Shown here: in pieces, positions 37,874 through 48,851 of the stretch
Position numbering within the stretch: the stretch's first letter is position 1
Layout of the letters: each line of letters starts with the position of its first letter
The notes under the pieces: model-generated
What the model was told of the DNA's origin: nothing
The model's database searches: none
Seen by the model: the letters and a program-made list of their open reading frames with translations, nothing else
DNA from: Caulobacteraceae bacterium PMMR1
Lineage (GTDB): Bacteria; Pseudomonadota; Alphaproteobacteria; Caulobacterales; Caulobacteraceae
DNA length: 64,000 nucleotides
Assembly: GCA_000733915.1 (NCBI GenBank)
Contig: JPOM01000001.1
Location: 1,426,001-1,490,000 of the forward strand
Direction: 5' to 3'
Made by a program: the position numbers and the translations under genes

Positions 37874-39903
37874 TGTTCGGCAAGCTGAGCTGGTCGGCGA
37901 TCCCCTTGTCCGAGCCGATCCCGCTGATCACCTCGATCGTGGTCCTGCTCGCGCTGTTCGGGACCCTGGCGCTGATCACGGTGAAGGGCTGGTGGCCCTA
38001 CCTCTGGCAGGAGTGGATCACCAGCGTCGACCACAAGCGCATCGGCGTCATGTACTGCGTGCTAGGCCTGATGATGCTGATCCGGGGCTTCTCCGACGCC
38101 ATCCTGATGCGCACGCAGCAGGCGGTCGCAATCAACGCCCCCGGCTACCTGCCGCCCGAGCACTACGACCAGATCTTCTCGGCGCACGGGACGATTATGA
38201 TCTTCTTCGGCGCCATGCCGCTGATCATCGGGGTGATCAACTTCGTCGTGCCGCTGCAGCTCGGCGTGCGCGACGTCGCCTTCCCCACCTTCAACAACGT
38301 CAGCTTCTGGCTGACCGCGTCCGGCGCCCTTCTGGTCAACGTCTCGCTGTTTATCGGCGAATTCGCCCGCACCGGCTGGCTACCCTATCCGCCGTTGAGC
38401 GAGGCGACCTACTCGCCCGGCGTCGGCGTGGACTACTACCTCTGGGCCATCCAGATCTCAGGCATAGGCACCCTGATCACGGGCATAAACTTCGTGACCA
38501 CCATCCTGAAGATGCGTTGCCCCGGGATGACCTATCTGCGCATGCCGATGTTCACATGGACGGCCTTCGCGGCCAGCCTTTTGATCGTTGCGGTCTTTCC
38601 CATCCTGACCGCTACCCTGGCGATGCTGTCGCTGGACCGCTACTTCGGCTTCCACTTCTTCACGAACGACCGCGGCGGCAACGCCATGATGTTCATGAAC
38701 CTGATCTGGGCCTGGGGCCACCCGGAGGTCTATATCCTTGTGCTGCCGGCCTTCGGCATCTTTTCCGAGATCTTCTCGACCTTCTCGGGCAAGCCCTTGT
38801 TCGGGTATCGCTCCATGGTGGCGGCGACGCTCTTCATCTGCGTGGTGTCGCTGATGGTGTGGCTGCACCACTTCTTCACGATGGGGGCAGGCGCGGCCGT
38901 CAACACCGCCTTCGGCATCTCCACCAGCGTGATCGCGGTCGGCACCGGCGTGAAGGTCTTCAACTGGATCTTCACCATGTACGGCGGCAGGGTGCGGATG
39001 AGCGTGCCCATGCTGTGGTCGCTCGGTTTCATCTTCACCTTCGTCATCGGCGGGATGACGGGCGTGCTGCTGGCCGTGCCTCCGGCCGACTTCTTGACCC
39101 ACAACTCGATGTTCCTGGTGGCGCACTTCCACAATGTGATTGTGGGCGGCGTGATCTTCGGCCTCTTCGCCGGGCTGATCTACTGGTTCCCCAAGGCCTT
39201 CGGGTTCCGCCTGCACGAGGGCTGGGGCAAGGCGGCCTTCTGGTTCGCCTTCTTCGGCTTTTGGGTGACGTTCGCGCCGCTCTACGTCCTGGGGCTAGAA
39301 GGCATGACCCGCCGCCTGCAGCACGTGAACATCCCGGAGTGGCGGCCCTGGCTGCTGATCTCGCTCTTCGGCGTCGCCCTAATCGCGATCTCCGTCGCCT
39401 GCCAGATCACCCAGCTGGTGGTCAGCATCAGGGACCGCGACAAGCTCCGCGACGACACCGGCGACCCCTGGGACGGACGATCTCTGGAATGGGCGACGCC
39501 CTCGCCCGCGCCGTTCTTCAACTTCGCGGTGCTGCCCAGCGTAGAGGGCGAAGACGCCTACTGGCGCATCAAGGAAAAGGCCATCGAGACCCAGCGGCTC
39601 GGACCTGAGCCGCACTATGAGCCCATCGACATGCCGCTGAACAGCCCGGTCGGCTTCTTCACCGCCTTCTTCGCGAGCGCCACGGGCTTCGCGCTGATCT
39701 GGCACATCTGGTGGCTGGCGTGGGCCGGGATTGTGGGAGCCTTCATCGGCTTCGTGATCTTCGCCTGGCGGGACGTGCACGAGTACGAAGTGCCCGCCGA
39801 GAAGGTCGCCGTCATCGACCGCGCTCGCCGCGCCGCACGGCAGGCGGCGCTCGCCCGCATGGAGGCGCGCCGGGAGGCGCTGGACGGAGGCGTCGCCTCA
39901 TGA
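37873..39903 (+). CDS. cyoB: Cytochrome o ubiquinol oxidase subunit I
   Basis: Catalytic subunit with low-spin heme b, high-spin heme o and CuB, which pumps protons. The 676-residue protein has the family blocks [60 protein letters not shown] (CuB histidine and cross-linked Tyr), [20 protein letters not shown] (CuB HH pair) and [16 protein letters not shown] (heme histidines). Extra N- and C-terminal helices match bo-type oxidases. The stop overlaps the cyoC start (ATGA). Confidence 0.97.
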   Translation: MFGKLSWSAIPLSEPIPLITSIVVLLALFGTLALITVKGWWPYLWQEWITSVDHKRIGVMYCVLGLMMLIRGFSDAILMRTQQAVAINAPGYLPPEHYDQIFSAHGTIMIFFGAMPLIIGVINFVVPLQLGVRDVAFPTFNNVSFWLTASGALLVNVSLFIGEFARTGWLPYPPLSEATYSPGVGVDYYLWAIQISGIGTLITGINFVTTILKMRCPGMTYLRMPMFTWTAFAASLLIVAVFPILTATLAMLSLDRYFGFHFFTNDRGGNAMMFMNLIWAWGHPEVYILVLPAFGIFSEIFSTFSGKPLFGYRSMVAATLFICVVSLMVWLHHFFTMGAGAAVNTAFGISTSVIAVGTGVKVFNWIFTMYGGRVRMSVPMLWSLGFIFTFVIGGMTGVLLAVPPADFLTHNSMFLVAHFHNVIVGGVIFGLFAGLIYWFPKAFGFRLHEGWGKAAFWFAFFGFWVTFAPLYVLGLEGMTRRLQHVNIPEWRPWLLISLFGVALIAISVACQITQLVVSIRDRDKLRDDTGDPWDGRSLEWATPSPAPFFNFAVLPSVEGEDAYWRIKEKAIETQRLGPEPHYEPIDMPLNSPVGFFTAFFASATGFALIWHIWWLAWAGIVGAFIGFVIFAWRDVHEYEVPAEKVAVIDRARRAARQAALARMEARREALDGGVAS

Positions 39904-40595
39904 GCGACACCACCTACACGACCAGCCGCGAAGCCCTGCGCCGTCGCCAGCAGGACCCCCACCGGGTCGGGCATACCGGCCACCCCAAGAATGAACCCGT
40001 CCCCGGCACCGGTCAGGGCGCGAGCGGCCCCGCCACGAAGCGGATCATCGTCGGCTACGGCTTCTGGGTGTTCCTGCTGAGCGACATCGTCATATTCTCG
40101 GCCTTCTTTGCGGCCTACGCCGTCCTGCAAGGCCAGACAGCGGGCGGACCCGGGGCGCGTGACATCGTGGAGCTGCCGCGCACTGCGTGGGAGACCGGGG
40201 CGCTCCTGCTCTCCAGCTTCACCTGCGGCCTGAGCTTTGCGGCGACCAACGCGCGCAACAAGCTCTGGACGCAGGTCTTCTTCGTCGTCACCGGTCTGCT
40301 GGGGCTGGTGTTCTTGGGCCTGGAGCTGCAGGAGTTCCTGAGCCTGGCGGCGCGCGGCGTCACGCCCCAGCGCTCGGCGTTCCTCAGCGCCTTCTTCGCT
40401 GTCGTGGGCTTGCACGGCCTTCACGTGACGGTGGGTCTGCTCTGGCTCGGCACCATGGTGGCGCAGCTGCAGGTGAAGGGCTTCCGGCGCGAGATCGTCC
40501 ACCGGATCATCTGCTTCAACCTGTTCTGGCACGCCCTGGACATCGTCTGGGTGGGCCTCTTCTCGGTCGTCTATCTCCTGGGAGCGGTCCGATGA
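39900..40595 (+). CDS. cyoC: Cytochrome o ubiquinol oxidase subunit III
   Basis: A 231-residue membrane subunit with five hydrophobic segments. [13 protein letters not shown]-type residues, [20 protein letters not shown] and [20 protein letters not shown] with the final [20 protein letters not shown] match CyoC. The N-terminal 45 residues are polar and longer than usual. It overlaps cyoB by four bases and cyoD by four. Confidence 0.95.
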   Translation: MSDTTYTTSREALRRRQQDPHRVGHTGHPKNEPVPGTGQGASGPATKRIIVGYGFWVFLLSDIVIFSAFFAAYAVLQGQTAGGPGARDIVELPRTAWETGALLLSSFTCGLSFAATNARNKLWTQVFFVVTGLLGLVFLGLELQEFLSLAARGVTPQRSAFLSAFFAVVGLHGLHVTVGLLWLGTMVAQLQVKGFRREIVHRIICFNLFWHALDIVWVGLFSVVYLLGAVR

Positions 40596-40990
40596 GCCAG
40601 GCCGACGACTACGATCACGGCCGCGACCTCGCGCCGGGCGACGAACCGGAGGAGAGCGCCGGCCACTGGGTCCGCAACTATCTGATCGGCCTGGGCTTCG
40701 CCTCGGTGCTGACGGCGGCCTCGTTCTGGGCGGTGGGCGCGCAGCTGATCTGGGGCCCCGCGATCCCGGTGGCGATCATCGTGCTGGCCATCGCTCAGAT
40801 GGGCGTGCACCTCGTCTTCTTCCTGCATGTGACGACGGGGCCGGACAACACCAACAATGTGCTAGCCCTGGCGTTCGGCCTGCTGGTGGTCTTCCTCCTG
40901 ATCGCAGGTTCGGTCTGGATCATGGGTCACTTGAACCAGCGCATGATGCAGCCCATGCCCATGAGCCAGATGCTCGACATGCAGCGCTGA
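40592..40990 (+). CDS. cyoD: Cytochrome o ubiquinol oxidase subunit IV
   Basis: A 132-residue protein with three membrane segments (about 27-50, 53-75, 88-110), containing YLIGLGFASVLTAASFWAVG and MGVHLVFFLHVTTGPDNTNN, the CyoD hallmark. It helps assemble the CuB site in E. coli. The Met-rich C-terminus (QRMMQPMPMSQMLDM) could handle copper, but this is only suggested by composition. No cyoE (heme o synthase) follows, so that enzyme is encoded elsewhere. Confidence 0.94.
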   Translation: MSQADDYDHGRDLAPGDEPEESAGHWVRNYLIGLGFASVLTAASFWAVGAQLIWGPAIPVAIIVLAIAQMGVHLVFFLHVTTGPDNTNNVLALAFGLLVVFLLIAGSVWIMGHLNQRMMQPMPMSQMLDMQR

Positions 40991-41101
40991 CGCCCTCCCG
41001 CCCGCCCCGGGTCAAGGATTGCGGCGATTCAGGCGTGAACGCGGCTTTAAGATCGCTTGTAGAACGCCTGTTCGGCCGCACCGGCATTTCAGGCGAAGTC
41101 A

Positions 41102-41177
<76 letters not shown>

Positions 41178-41268
41178 GCGCCAACGCCGCCTTAGGGGCG
41201 GGTTAAGCGAGGGCGCGGAACATACAGTCTTTGAACCGCTTGGCAAGCGGGGCGACGGGGGATCTCGG

Positions 41269-41643
41269 ATGGCGCGACGTGACCTGTCGGGCGCGGTGGA
41301 TTTCGCTCACCTGGAGCGGTTCACAGCCGGCGATGCGGCCTTGGCCGAGGAGGTGCTGGGGCTCTTCCGCGAGCAGGCGGAGCTCTGGATCCGGCTGCTC
41401 GATCCGACCTCTGATCAGCCCGGCTGGCGCGATGCGGCGCACACCTTGAAGGGTTCCGCCGCCGGGATCGGGGCGTTTCGCCTGGCGTCCGCCTGCGCGG
41501 AGGCCGAGGCCGGCGCCTGCGCAAGCGTGGTCGAGCGCCGCGCCCTGAGCAATCGCGTCAAGGACGCCCTGGACGCCGCCCTGCTGGACGTCGCCGCCTA
41601 CCTGCACGAGCTGCGCCTGCGCGAGCTGAAAGGCGCGGCGTGA
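41269..41643 (+). CDS. Hpt-domain phosphotransfer protein
   Basis: A 124-residue single-domain histidine phosphotransfer protein. The phosphoacceptor is H58 in AHTLKGSAAGIGAFRLA, which is the HPt signature, and helices before and after are amphipathic. It would relay phosphate between a hybrid histidine kinase and a response regulator. Caulobacter uses such a protein in the ShkA-ShpA-TacA pathway, but I cannot say whether this is that relay. ATG at 41269 was chosen. An earlier in-frame start would overlap the tRNA. It is convergent with nuoF. Confidence 0.9.
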   Translation: MARRDLSGAVDFAHLERFTAGDAALAEEVLGLFREQAELWIRLLDPTSDQPGWRDAAHTLKGSAAGIGAFRLASACAEAEAGACASVVERRALSNRVKDALDAALLDVAAYLHELRLRELKGAA

Positions 41644-41649
41644 GCGGCC

Positions 41650-42966
41650 CTATTCCGCCGCGAGGAGACTAGCGCCCTGCACGTGAGGGCGGCCGCGGCG
41701 ATAGGCGGCGATGCGCTCTTCGATCTCGGGACGGAAGTGGCGGAACAGGCCCTGGATCGGCCAGGCCGCCGCATCGCCCAGCGCGCAGATGGTGTGCCCC
41801 TCGACCTGGGTCGTGACGTCGAGCAGAAGGTCGATCTCGCGCATCTCCGCCTCGCCGCGGGCCATGCGCTCCATCACGCGCCACATCCAGCCCGTGCCCT
41901 CGCGGCAGGGCGTGCACTGGCCGCAGCTCTCGTGCTTGTAGAAGTAGCTGATCCGGGCGATGGCGCGCACGAGGTCGGTGGACTTGTCCATCACGATCAC
42001 CGCGGCGGTCCCCAGGCCGCTCTTCAGGTCCCGCAGGCTGTCGAAGTCCATGAGGGCCTCCTCGCACTGCTCCGCGGGGATCATCGGCACCGACGAGCCG
42101 CCCGGGATCACGGCCTTCAGGTTGCCCCAGCCGCCGAGCACGCCGCCGCAGTGCTCTTCGAGCAGCTGCTTCAGCGGGATGCTCATCACCTCTTCCACAT
42201 TGCAGGGCCGGTTCACGTGCCCGGAGATGCACATCAGCTTGGTGCCAGTGTTGTTCGGCCGGCCGAAGCTCGCAAACCAGTCCGCCCCGCGGCGCAGGAT
42301 CGTGCCCACGACCGCGATGCTCTCCACGTTGTTGACCGTCGTGGGGCAGCCGTAGAGGCCCGCGCCGGCGGGGAACGGGGGCTTCAGGCGCGGCTGGCCC
42401 TTCTTGCCCTCTAAGCTCTCCAGCAGCGCCGTCTCCTCGCCGCAGATATAAGCGCCCGCGCCGTGGTGGACGTAGAGATCGAAGTCCCAGCCGTGGACGT
42501 TGTCCTTTCCGATCAGGCGGGCCTCGTAGGCCTCCTTCACCGCACGCTCGAGCACCTCGCGCTCATACACGTACTCGCCGCGGATGTAGACGTAGGCGGC
42601 GTGCGCCTTCATGGCGAAGGCGGCGATCAGGCAGCCCTCGATCAGGAGGTGCGGGTCGTGCCGCATGATCTCCCGGTCCTTGCAGGTGCCGGGCTCCGAC
42701 TCATCGGCGTTGACCACGAGATAGTGCGGCCGCTCCTTCACCTCCTTGGGCATGAAGGACCACTTCAGCCCGGTGCCGAAGCCCGCCCCGCCTCGCCCGC
42801 GCAGGCCGGAATTCTTGATCTGAGCGATGATCCAGTCCGGGCCCAGGTCCAGCATGTCCTTGGTCGCGTTCCAGGCGCCCCGCGCCCGCGCGCCCTCCAG
42901 GTAGGGATCCTGGAAGCCGTAGAGATTGAGGAAAATGCGATCCTTGTCTTCAAGGATGCCGACCAT
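41650..42966 (-). CDS. nuoF: NADH-quinone oxidoreductase subunit F (NADH-binding)
   Basis: The NADH- and FMN-binding subunit of respiratory complex I. The 438-residue protein has FMN/NADH loops [18 protein letters not shown] and [16 protein letters not shown], and [20 protein letters not shown]. The N3 cluster cysteines are in [18 protein letters not shown] at 42966 follows GGGAG by a normal spacing. The frame stays open another 136 codons upstream (see next entry). It is oriented opposite to nuoA-D in this window, which is unusual. Confidence 0.96.
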   Translation of the reverse strand: MVGILEDKDRIFLNLYGFQDPYLEGARARGAWNATKDMLDLGPDWIIAQIKNSGLRGRGGAGFGTGLKWSFMPKEVKERPHYLVVNADESEPGTCKDREIMRHDPHLLIEGCLIAAFAMKAHAAYVYIRGEYVYEREVLERAVKEAYEARLIGKDNVHGWDFDLYVHHGAGAYICGEETALLESLEGKKGQPRLKPPFPAGAGLYGCPTTVNNVESIAVVGTILRRGADWFASFGRPNNTGTKLMCISGHVNRPCNVEEVMSIPLKQLLEEHCGGVLGGWGNLKAVIPGGSSVPMIPAEQCEEALMDFDSLRDLKSGLGTAAVIVMDKSTDLVRAIARISYFYKHESCGQCTPCREGTGWMWRVMERMARGEAEMREIDLLLDVTTQVEGHTICALGDAAAWPIQGLFRHFRPEIEERIAAYRRGRPHVQGASLLAAE

Positions 42967-43489
42967 TTGCGAACTCCCAAGCCGGGTCCGCCCCTTGGCG
43001 CCCCGACGCAGTTCCATGCCGTTGCGGCGCGTGCGCTCCACGTCGCGGTCGATCGCCTCAGGCGCGGGGGCCTGTGGCGGAACGCTTTCGCGCCCCTCGC
43101 CGTTCGGAGCGCCGCCGTCGCGGGGCGCGGATTCGTGCTGCGACATAGCGCCGGACATTGCGGAAACCAACGGGGAAGTTGGGCCCGAGGGCGCTGGCGC
43201 ACGGCCCCCCTCGATCCCCGCCTTCGCGGGCGCGCCGCCCGCGCCCATGGCCAGGGCGCCGAGCAGGTTCAGCAGCACCTTGGAAACGCCGATGCGGGGC
43301 GGCGACGGCGCGCCCTCCTCCTCGCCTGACCCACGCCCCTCGGACGGCGGCTCTCGCCCCCTGCCCTCGCTCACGTCGAACCCCCGACGGCCGCCGAACT
43401 CTGTGGATAAGCTTTAGCGCGGCGCACATGGCGTGCCTATGACAATCGCCCGGCGCGGGTCGAACAAGCGGCCGGAGCGACGAGATGTC
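42967..43489 (-). other. 523-bp nuoE-nuoF spacer with an open frame fused to nuoF
   Basis: The minus-strand frame of nuoF stays open from GTG at 43374, giving 136 Pro/Gly/Arg-rich residues. The last part (from ATG 43146: [20 protein letters not shown], then [20 protein letters not shown]) looks protein-like but low-complexity. Hydrophobic [16 protein letters not shown] appears near the start. It could be an N-terminal extension of NuoF, a small separate gene damaged by a lost stop, or non-coding. nuoF has its own good ribosome site. The 43214-43230 stretch resembles a palindromic repeat of alphaproteobacteria, but only one copy is seen. Confidence 0.35.
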
Positions 43490-44167
43490 TTAGGCGGCGG
43501 GGGCGGGTTTGGGAGCCGGCTCGGGGCGGTTGGGCAGGGTGATCGGCTTGGCCAGCCGGCCGTCATAGAGGCTCTCGTCCAGCAAGGTTAGCGGCCCGCC
43601 TGCGGGCTCGGAGCTGCGCCGCCCGGCGTAGGAGCCGGCCTTGGGCGTCTTGCCCTCCCGGAACTCGGCGATGATCTGCTTTAGGCTCTCCGGCGTCAGG
43701 TCCTCGAAGTAGAGATCGTTGATCTGGGCCATGGGCGCATTCACGCAGGCGCCCAGACACTCGACTTCCTGCCAGGTGAAGAGCCCGTCCGAGGACAGCC
43801 TGTCCTTCGGCCCGATTTCCGCCTTGCAGGTCTCCATCAGGGCGCTTGCGCCGCGGAGCTGACAGGGCGTGGTGCCGCAGACCTGAATCAGGGCAGCCCT
43901 TCCCACCGGCTCCAGCTGGAACATGGTGTAGAACGTCGCGACCTCGAGCACGCGTATGACGTCGAGGTCCAGAAGGTCGGCGACGGTGCGGATGGCGGGT
44001 TCCGACACCCAGCCCTCCTGCTTCTGAACCAGCCACAGGATCGGAATCACTGCGGAGCGCTGACGGCCCTCGGGGTACTTGCCGATCCACCAGTGAACCT
44101 TTTCCAGGGTCTCGGGCGTGAAGGCGAAGCTCTCCGGCTGTTCCTTCGCGAGGCGGCGGACGGACAT
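43490..44167 (-). CDS. nuoE: NADH-quinone oxidoreductase subunit E
   Basis: Thioredoxin-fold subunit carrying the N1a [2Fe-2S] cluster of complex I. The four ligands are C97 and C102 (QVCGTTPCQLRGA) and C137 and C141 (ECLGACVNAPM). IPILWLVQKQEGWVSEPAIR and VLEVATFYTMFQL are typical. The 225-residue length includes a Pro-rich C-terminal tail of about 50 residues (ending PAPKPAPAA), as in some alphaproteobacteria. It lies upstream of nuoF on the same strand. Confidence 0.96.
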   Translation of the reverse strand: MSVRRLAKEQPESFAFTPETLEKVHWWIGKYPEGRQRSAVIPILWLVQKQEGWVSEPAIRTVADLLDLDVIRVLEVATFYTMFQLEPVGRAALIQVCGTTPCQLRGASALMETCKAEIGPKDRLSSDGLFTWQEVECLGACVNAPMAQINDLYFEDLTPESLKQIIAEFREGKTPKAGSYAGRRSSEPAGGPLTLLDESLYDGRLAKPITLPNRPEPAPKPAPAA

Positions 44168-44199
44168 GGGCGATCGGCTCCTGAACGCGCCCGCGCCGC

Positions 44200-44519
44200 T
44201 CAGCGGCGGGGCTTGAGCGCCGCACGAAGCCAGGACGCCTCGCGATGCGCTCGCGCGTGCTCCCTAATCAGCCACGCGGTCGGAGGGAAGAGGTTCAGGG
44301 CGATGCGGCCGCCACGATGAACACGACGCTGAAGAGCACGCTGAGCACGCCCGCCGTGAACGGGTCGCGTCCCTCCGCGCGATAGCCCTGCAGCAGCGCC
44401 GCGCGCACCACGACCACCCCTGCCAGCGGCACCCCAGCGATCAGCGCCCGCCCGGCGAGGAAGCGCAGGTTGCCCACCGCCCGCCGCCTCCGGGGGGAGA
44501 CGACGAAGGCGGCCGCCAT
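44200..44519 (-). pseudogene. Small membrane protein upstream of nuoE, frame broken by a single-base deletion
   Basis: Unrecognised family. From ATG 44519 the frame reads AAAFVVSPRRRRAVGNLRFL, then a hydrophobic segment (LIAGVPLAGVVVVRAAL), then FTAGVLSVLFSVVFIVAA, and then stops. One base added near 44304-44311 lets it continue as IALNLFPPTAWLIREHARAH to ALKPRR, giving about 106 residues with at least two membrane segments. Upstream codons RWLWFAALLALS look coding too, but a TAA at 44567 is in frame, so the true start is unclear. It lies 32 bases before nuoE and is probably in the same transcript. Inference is from hydrophobicity only. Confidence 0.45.
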
Positions 44520-44713
44520 GCTGAGGGCGAGCAGGGCGGCGAACCAGAGCCAGCGCCCGGGCTGTTAGACGGGATGTCCGATCAGGCCCATGGCGCGCCA
44601 ACGGTGGAGCCCTCGCGCGGGCTCCCGTCAGCTTGACACGTCCGGGGGACGCGTGCCCCTAGCGCGCTTCGCAAAACGCCCTATCGGCGCACGACCGCCC
44701 CGAGTTCGATCCG

Positions 44714-46504
44714 ATGCACGCCTATCGCACCCACACCTGCGGCGCCCTCCGCCTTGCCGACGCCGGGCGACCGGTCCGGCTGTCCGGCTGGATCCACCGC
44801 AAGCGCGACCACGGCGGCCTGCTCTTCATCGACCTGCGCGACCACTATGGCCTGACGCAGCTGGTCTTCTCGCCGAGCTCGCCGGGATTTGCCGCCGCCG
44901 AGCGCCTGCGGGCGGAAAGCGTGATCCGCATCGACGGCGAGGTCGTCGCCCGCGCGCCCGAGACGGTGAACCCGAACCTGCCGACCGGAGAGATCGAGGT
45001 CCGCGTGCGCGACCTTGAGGTGCTGTCGGAGGCCGCCGAGCTGCCCCTGCCCGTCTTTGGCGAGCCGGACTATCCGGAGGACATTCGGCTGAAGCACCGC
45101 TATCTGGATCTCAGGCGCGAGACGCTTCACCGCAACATCATGCTGCGCGCCAGCGTGATCGCCTCGATCCGCCGGCGCATGGTCGAACAGGGCTTCACCG
45201 AGTTCCAGACCCCGATCCTGACCGCCTCCAGCCCGGAGGGCGCGCGCGACTTCCTGGTGCCCGCCCGCCTGCACCCCGGCCAGTTTTACGCGCTCCCCCA
45301 GGCGCCGCAGCAGTTCAAGCAGCTGCTGATGGTCTCCGGCTTCGACCGCTATTTCCAGATCGCGCCCTGCTTCCGCGACGAGGCTCTGCGCTCTGACCGT
45401 TCGCTGGAGTTCTACCAGCTCGACCTGGAGATGAGCTTCGTCACCCAGGAGGACGTCTTCCAGGCGGTGGAGCCCGTCATGCGCGGCGTCTTCGAGGAGT
45501 TTGCGGTCTGGGGGGGCATGACCCGCCGCGTGGCCGAGGGCCCCTTTCCCCGCATTCCCTACCGCGAGGCCATCGCCAAGTTCGGCAGCGACAAGCCGGA
45601 CCTGCGCAACCCGATCGAGATGCAGAACGTGTCGGAGCACTTCCGCGGCGGCGGCTTCGGGGTCTTTGCGCGCATCCTGGAGACGCCAGGGAACGCCATC
45701 TGGGCCATTCCCGCGCCGGGCGGCGGCTCGCGGGCCTTCTGCGACCGCATGGACAGCTGGGCCAAGGGCGAGGGCCTGCCCGGCATGGCCTATGTGTTCT
45801 GGCGGGAGGGCGAGGCCGAGGGAGCGGGTCCGGTCGCCAAGAATCTCGGGCCTGAGCGCACCGAGGCCCTGCGCATGCAGCTGGGCCTCGAGCCCGGGGA
45901 CGCGGTGTTCTTCGCCGCGGGCGATCCCAAGTCCTTCTACAAGTTCGCCGGGGCCGCGCGCACCAAGGTGGGCGGCGACCTCAATCTGATCGAGGACCGC
46001 GTCTTCCGCTTCTGCTGGATCGTCGACTTCCCGATGTTCGAGTGGAACGAGGAGGAGAAGAAGATCGACTTCTCCCACAATCCCTTCTCCATGCCCCAGG
46101 GCGAGATGCACGCGCTGGAGACGCAGGACCCGCTCGAGATCCTGGCCTACCAGTACGACATCGTCTGCAACGGGGTTGAGCTCTCCTCCGGCGCGATCCG
46201 CAACCACCGCCCAGACATCATGCTGAAGGCGTTCGAGATCGCCGGCTATCCCGCCTCGATGGTCGAGGAAAGGTTCGGCGGCATGCTGAATGCCTTCCGC
46301 TACGGCGCCCCGCCGCACGGCGGCATCGCGCCCGGCATCGATCGCATCGTCATGCTTCTGGCCGGCCAGGAGGCGATCCGCGAGGTCATCGCCTTCCCCA
46401 TGAACCAGCAGGGCCAGGACCTCCTGATGGGCGCGCCCTCGCCGGTGTCCGACAGGCAGCTGAAGGAGCTGCACCTGCGCACCGTCCCGCCCATCAAGGC
46501 TTGA
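44714..46504 (+). CDS. aspS: Aspartyl-tRNA synthetase
   Basis: Class II synthetase charging tRNA-Asp, and in organisms lacking AsnRS also tRNA-Asn. The 596-residue protein has an OB-fold anticodon domain (1-110: [20 protein letters not shown]), the class II core ([49 protein letters not shown]), the bacterial GAD insertion domain (about 300-420) and motif 3 [20 protein letters not shown]. Length matches the bacterial type. It separates the two oppositely oriented complex I blocks. Confidence 0.96.
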   Translation: MHAYRTHTCGALRLADAGRPVRLSGWIHRKRDHGGLLFIDLRDHYGLTQLVFSPSSPGFAAAERLRAESVIRIDGEVVARAPETVNPNLPTGEIEVRVRDLEVLSEAAELPLPVFGEPDYPEDIRLKHRYLDLRRETLHRNIMLRASVIASIRRRMVEQGFTEFQTPILTASSPEGARDFLVPARLHPGQFYALPQAPQQFKQLLMVSGFDRYFQIAPCFRDEALRSDRSLEFYQLDLEMSFVTQEDVFQAVEPVMRGVFEEFAVWGGMTRRVAEGPFPRIPYREAIAKFGSDKPDLRNPIEMQNVSEHFRGGGFGVFARILETPGNAIWAIPAPGGGSRAFCDRMDSWAKGEGLPGMAYVFWREGEAEGAGPVAKNLGPERTEALRMQLGLEPGDAVFFAAGDPKSFYKFAGAARTKVGGDLNLIEDRVFRFCWIVDFPMFEWNEEEKKIDFSHNPFSMPQGEMHALETQDPLEILAYQYDIVCNGVELSSGAIRNHRPDIMLKAFEIAGYPASMVEERFGGMLNAFRYGAPPHGGIAPGIDRIVMLLAGQEAIREVIAFPMNQQGQDLLMGAPSPVSDRQLKELHLRTVPPIKA

Positions 46505-46668
46505 GGCTAAAAGCCTGCACCTGCAGGGTGGCGATCCGACCCGCCCTCACCCGTCCGGGCGGAGCGCGGTCGGCCTGAGCCGCGGCGCCGTCGCGACGAG
46601 CCGGCTTTGGCCCTTTCGCCCCGGGCCGCGCTTGGATAGAAGGCGCGTCGATCCACATGAGGGGCGCG

Positions 46669-47046
46669 ATGACCGCGTTTCTGCTGCAGTACCTGCCGAT
46701 CCTGATCTTCCTGGGCGTCGCCGCCGCGCTGGGGGTCGTGTTCATCCTGGCCGCCTGGGTGCTGGCGCCCAAGCACCCCGATCCCGAGAAGATCTCGGCT
46801 TACGAGTGCGGCTTCAACGCGTTCGAGGACGCGCGCATGAAGTTCGACGTGCGCTTCTACCTCGTGTCCATCCTGTTCATCATCTTCGACCTTGAGGCGG
46901 CGTTCCTGTTTCCGTGGGCGACCAGCCTCATGCACATGCCCCATGGCGTCGCCGTCTTCGCCTTCTGGTCCATGATGGCCTTCCTGTTCGTCTTGGCGGT
47001 GGGCTTCGTCTACGAGTGGAAGAAAGGCGCCCTGGAGTGGGAGTAG
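46669..47046 (+). CDS. nuoA: NADH-quinone oxidoreductase subunit A
   Basis: A 125-residue inner-membrane subunit of complex I with three helices. [19 protein letters not shown], the loop [20 protein letters not shown] (with the conserved ECG) and [20 protein letters not shown] are hallmarks. ATG at 46669 was preferred over ATG at 46657 because GAGGGG then sits just upstream and the family starts here. Its stop overlaps the nuoB start. Confidence 0.96.
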   Translation: MTAFLLQYLPILIFLGVAAALGVVFILAAWVLAPKHPDPEKISAYECGFNAFEDARMKFDVRFYLVSILFIIFDLEAAFLFPWATSLMHMPHGVAVFAFWSMMAFLFVLAVGFVYEWKKGALEWE

Positions 47047-47642
47047 AGATCAAGGATCCCTCGAGCCTGCCCGTGCCGGTCCTGGAGCGGGCGGTCGCGT
47101 TCGGCCAGGCCGGCCGGGCCGGCGTGCAGGGCTATGACCCCAAGCTGCACGACGCGGGTTTCGGCATGCTGTCCGACCAGCTGGCGGACAAGGGCTTCGT
47201 TACTGCGGCGCTCGACGACGTGATCACCTGGGCGCGCACGGGCTCGCTCATGTGGATGACCTTCGGCCTGGCGTGCTGCGCGGTGGAGATGATGCACGCC
47301 TCCATGCCGCGCTACGATGCGGAGCGGTTCGGCATGGCGCCGCGCGCCTCGCCGCGCCAGTCCGACCTGATGATCGTGGCCGGCACCTTGACCAACAAGA
47401 TGGCCCCGGCCCTGCGCAAGGTCTACGACCAGATGCCGGAGCCGCGCTACGTCGTCTCCATGGGCAGCTGCGCCAACGGCGGCGGCTATTATCACTTCAG
47501 CTACAGCGTGGTGCGCGGCTGCGACCGGGTCGTGCCAGTGGATGTCTATGTGCCGGGCTGCCCGCCGACGGCGGAGGCGCTGCTCTACGGCCTTCTGCTG
47601 CTCCAGAAGAAGATCCGCCGCGACGGGACGATCGACCGATGA
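47037..47642 (+). CDS. nuoB: NADH-quinone oxidoreductase subunit B
   Basis: Carries the N2 [4Fe-4S] cluster next to the quinone site. The 201-residue protein has the ligand cysteines in [30 protein letters not shown] and [18 protein letters not shown] at 47037, inside the end of nuoA, gives the start [13 protein letters not shown]. Other start choices would either cut into or extend far upstream of the family N-terminus, so I prefer this one. The stop overlaps the nuoC start (ATGA). Confidence 0.95.
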   Translation: MGVEIKDPSSLPVPVLERAVAFGQAGRAGVQGYDPKLHDAGFGMLSDQLADKGFVTAALDDVITWARTGSLMWMTFGLACCAVEMMHASMPRYDAERFGMAPRASPRQSDLMIVAGTLTNKMAPALRKVYDQMPEPRYVVSMGSCANGGGYYHFSYSVVRGCDRVVPVDVYVPGCPPTAEALLYGLLLLQKKIRRDGTIDR

Positions 47643-48283
47643 GTTATCCGCCCGCCCCCGACGAGCTGGCTCAGCTCGGCCAGGCGATCCTGGCGGACCT
47701 GCCGGGCGCGGTGACCTCCGCGGAGGTACGCTTTGGCGAGCTGACTCTGCACGCGGTCGCGCACCGGATCGTCGAGGTTCTGACCCTGCTCAGGGACAAC
47801 CCGAACTACCGCTTCGTCCAGCTGATCGACCTCTGCGGCGCCGATTATCCTGAGCGCGCGTTGCGGTTCGACGTCGTCTATCACCTGCTTTCCTACACCA
47901 AGAATCGTCGCATCCGGGTCAAGGTGCAGACGGACGAAGACACGCCGGTTCCGAGCATCGTGGGCGTGCATCCGGCCGCGAACTGGTACGAGCGCGAAGC
48001 CTTCGACATGTACGGGATCTTCTTCGAAGGCCATCCCGACCTGCGCCGCATCCTGACCGACTACGGCTTCTCCGGGCACCCGTTGCGCAAGGACTTCCCG
48101 ATGACGGGCTACGTCGAGGTGCGCTGGGACGAGGCCCTGAAGCGCGTCGTCTACGAGCCGGTGAAGCTGAACCAGGAGTTCCGCGCCTTCGACTTCTTGT
48201 CCCCGTGGGAAGGCTCGCGCCAGGCGCTGGCGGGGCAGGGCTATCCCTACACCTTGCCCGGCGACGAGAAGGCCAAGACATGA
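47639..48283 (+). CDS. nuoC: NADH-quinone oxidoreductase subunit C
   Basis: Peripheral-arm subunit of complex I, 30-kDa type. The 214-residue protein has [20 protein letters not shown], the hallmark [20 protein letters not shown] and [20 protein letters not shown]. Single-domain form, not fused to NuoD. The start overlaps nuoB and the stop overlaps the following NTF2-like gene (ATGA). Confidence 0.96.
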   Translation: MSYPPAPDELAQLGQAILADLPGAVTSAEVRFGELTLHAVAHRIVEVLTLLRDNPNYRFVQLIDLCGADYPERALRFDVVYHLLSYTKNRRIRVKVQTDEDTPVPSIVGVHPAANWYEREAFDMYGIFFEGHPDLRRILTDYGFSGHPLRKDFPMTGYVEVRWDEALKRVVYEPVKLNQEFRAFDFLSPWEGSRQALAGQGYPYTLPGDEKAKT

Positions 48284-48779
48284 CCCCTCTGGCGGCCTCG
48301 TTGCTGCTGCTTGCGGCCCCGCCCCGCCCCCGGCCTCGTCCGCTGCCTCGTCCCTGGCCGATAGCGGGCTTGCGCGCGAGCTGACCGCGGTGGAGCGCCG
48401 GCTGTATGAGGGCTGGAAGGGCAAGAACCCCGACCTCTACATGAGCGCCTGGGCGGACGGTGCGGTGGCCCAAAGCCCCTTCGGCCCGCTGAACCGGGCG
48501 ACGCTGCGGGCCTGGCAGGTCAAGGCGGAGGCGGCCTGTGCGGTCGCCTCGTACGGCTTTTCCAACGTGCGCGCGGTCCAGATCGCGCCCGACGCGGCGC
48601 GCCTGACCTATGTGCTCGACCAGGATGCGACGTGCGGCGGCGGCAAGGCGCCCGCGCGCCAGAGCGTGCTGTCCGTCTACGTCCGCACCCCCGCCGGCTG
48701 GCGGCTCGCCGCCCAGTCCGTGCAGGGCTATCAGGACCTGCCGGCCGGCCTGACCCTGGAACCGGAGGACGGCCGATGA
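48280..48779 (+). pseudogene. NTF2-like (DUF4440-type) secreted protein, frame broken by a single-base deletion
   Basis: The ATG at 48280 overlaps the nuoC stop and opens a signal-peptide-like start ([13 protein letters not shown]). That frame stops at 48382. In the next frame a coherent protein continues: SAASSLADSGLARELTAVER, RRLYEGWKGKNPDLYMSAWA, VRAVQIAPDAARLTYVLDQD and SVYVRTPAGWRLAAQSVQGY. One base added in the C-run region 48317-48331 joins them to 166 residues. The pattern resembles the SnoaL/DUF4440 fold, often small-molecule-binding or ketosteroid-isomerase-like. Function in the nuo cluster is unknown. Similar unrelated genes occur within nuo operons of relatives. Confidence 0.72.
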
Positions 48780-48851
48780 TCGATCGCGAGGAATGTGTTA
48801 ACCACGTGCGGGAAGCTCGGCCGTCCGGCCGCGCCCACGGGGGACACGATC

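Noticed and set aside
43214-43230. A palindromic repeat element in the nuoE-nuoF spacer
   Set aside because: It resembles the ATCCCCGCCTTCGCGGG motif of alphaproteobacterial repeats, but only one imperfect copy was seen.
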